Shown piece after piece: positions 22,165 through 23,079 of a DNA stretch of 23,079 nt. The notes under the pieces were generated by a model. It was not told where the DNA came from. It did no database searches and saw only the letters and a program-made list of their open reading frames with translations. Numbering within the stretch: position 1 is the stretch's first letter; each line of letters starts with the position of its first letter. The position numbers and the translations under genes are program-made. The stretch is from a virus: positions 1-23,079 of the IMG/VR virus record IMGVR_UViG_3300005882_000336; one strand, given 5' to 3'.

Positions 22165-23079
22165 AGTGATTTCACCAACTCCCGAAGCTTGTCTTTATTG
22201 GTCTTCTTCACCTTGTCGACCTCCTTGCGGAACATCGACAGTGTATCCCTTTTTTTCATCAAAGCAGTTTCTATACGCTCATCGATGCTATCCAAGCACC
22301 GAATTGAGATATACGTGACCGGGTCCTTCTGTCCTATCCGGTGACATCTATCCTCTGCCTGTAGGCGTTCGGAATACTTAAATCCATCGGCGTAAAATAT
22401 CGCATATCTTGCCTCCGTGATGGTCAATCCATGTCCACCACAACTTTGATTTGCCACTAGGAAACGAGTTCGCTTATCGTTCCGGAATCGGTCAAGTTCT
22501 TTATTTCGAACCTTGAGGTTACCACCGTGGAACTCGGCGACGGAACACTTCCCGTAAAGCTCTTGTATTGCCTCCTGGATTTCTCGCACAGAGAATTTAT
22601 ATTTCGTCCAGATTACAACCTTTTCGCCGGCTGGGATCGCCTGCAGTGCGTCCATGCATGTTTCAACGCGTCTATGTTGGAAGGTTAACAGCTCCCCATT
22701 TCTGTTCCAAAAGCCGCAAATGATTGATTGAAGCGTGGAAAATAGCCTGAATATCACGATGGAACTCCAGTCGTCAGGGTCGTATTCAAGAAGGATCTCG
22801 TTCTTAGCCCGTTCATATGCTCTTCGTTGTTCCGGAGTCATGAAAAAATACCGAGAATCAAAGAGTTTAGGAGGCAGGTCCAGGCACTCATCCTTTGTTA
22901 CCTGGTATGTATATGGCTTAATCTTGGCTGCTAGATACGCTGTGTTATGTGCCCGGACTATCATGCCATGGAATTTTGGGTGATACTCAAGGTGATTTGT
23001 TGCAAAAGAATAAAAGCTGTTGTAGCCGAGGATTTTCGGGCTCAAAAATCTCATTTGTGCGAAAAGGTCTTGATATCCT
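22161..23079 (-). CDS. SNF2-type helicase/ATPase, C-terminal part (cut by right edge)
   Basis: The visible 305 codons are the C-terminal RecA-like lobe; the frame is open to the edge (GYQDLFAQ precedes the first visible Met), so the Walker A and DEAH-like motifs lie outside. Motif IV region EKVVIWTKYK, the FHGG turn, motif V (SCGGHGLTIT) and motif VI (QAEDRCHRIGQ) are intact, with DPVTYISIRCLDSIDERIE following as in SNF2 translocases. The protein ends with a basic tail (KKTNKDKLRELVKSL). Such enzymes track on duplex DNA. Its stop overlaps the IbrA-like start by four bases, so the two are co-expressed. Confidence 0.9.
   Translation of the reverse strand, partial: GYQDLFAQMRFLSPKILGYNSFYSFATNHLEYHPKFHGMIVRAHNTAYLAAKIKPYTYQVTKDECLDLPPKLFDSRYFFMTPEQRRAYERAKNEILLEYDPDDWSSIVIFRLFSTLQSIICGFWNRNGELLTFQHRRVETCMDALQAIPAGEKVVIWTKYKFSVREIQEAIQELYGKCSVAEFHGGNLKVRNKELDRFRNDKRTRFLVANQSCGGHGLTITEARYAIFYADGFKYSERLQAEDRCHRIGQKDPVTYISIRCLDSIDERIETALMKKRDTLSMFRKEVDKVKKTNKDKLRELVKSL

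Noticed and set aside
1-23079. tRNA genes, CRISPR arrays, insertion sequences
   Set aside because: No cloverleaf, regular direct-repeat array, transposase or terminal inverted repeats were found on reading either strand.

Overview
The window is the structural half of a tailed-phage genome (prophage or free phage) plus one end of its early or accessory region. Nearly everything reads on the minus strand, so transcription runs from high to low coordinates. The late order is terminase small and large subunits, a small head protein, portal, ClpP-type protease with nested scaffold, decoration protein, major capsid protein, head-completion proteins, tail tube, frameshifted chaperone, tape measure and tail tip. 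This is the lambda-like head plan joined to a long non-contractile tail: there is a tube protein and a ~1029-residue tape measure but no sheath gene, so a siphophage is inferred. Ribosome-binding sites are strong GGAGG or GGGGTG types and genes often overlap as ATGA or TGATG. The host is a bacterium that I cannot name from the sequence. No lysis genes, tRNAs, CRISPR arrays or insertion sequences are seen.

Layout. 1-116: the start of a next late gene running off the left edge, and a clean minus-strand intrinsic terminator. 117-4436: a giant AT-richer tail-tip/hub protein. 4439-9323: tail genes, with a programmed -1 frameshift between the two chaperone frames. 9345-11048: head-tail joining genes. 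11048-15728: capsid genes, including a scaffold nested inside the protease gene. 15739-18025: terminase. 18026-18616: a non-coding region rich in inverted repeats, candidate cos/packaging and control region. 18617-19192: the only rightward gene, a catalytic-domain-only tyrosine recombinase that converges on the next block.

19171-23079 is a coupled minus-strand cassette. Its order of transcription is SNF2-type helicase (cut by the right edge), IbrA-like PP-loop/PAPS-reductase-fold enzyme, GNAT acetyltransferase, IbrB-like ParB-fold protein, a 52-aa ribbon-helix-helix (RHH) protein and a 145-aa protein of unknown function. Gene junctions overlap by 4 to 1 bases or are separated by 13 bases, except before the last gene. 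That gene has its own consensus-like promoter bracketed by an 11-bp inverted repeat, a plausible operator for the RHH protein. This cassette is the most interesting candidate for an undescribed system: a nucleotide-activating enzyme, an acyltransferase, a ParB-fold partner and a DNA translocase co-expressed in a phage could act in DNA modification, regulation of resident prophages, or inter-phage conflict. Only the family assignments are well supported; the joint function is inference.
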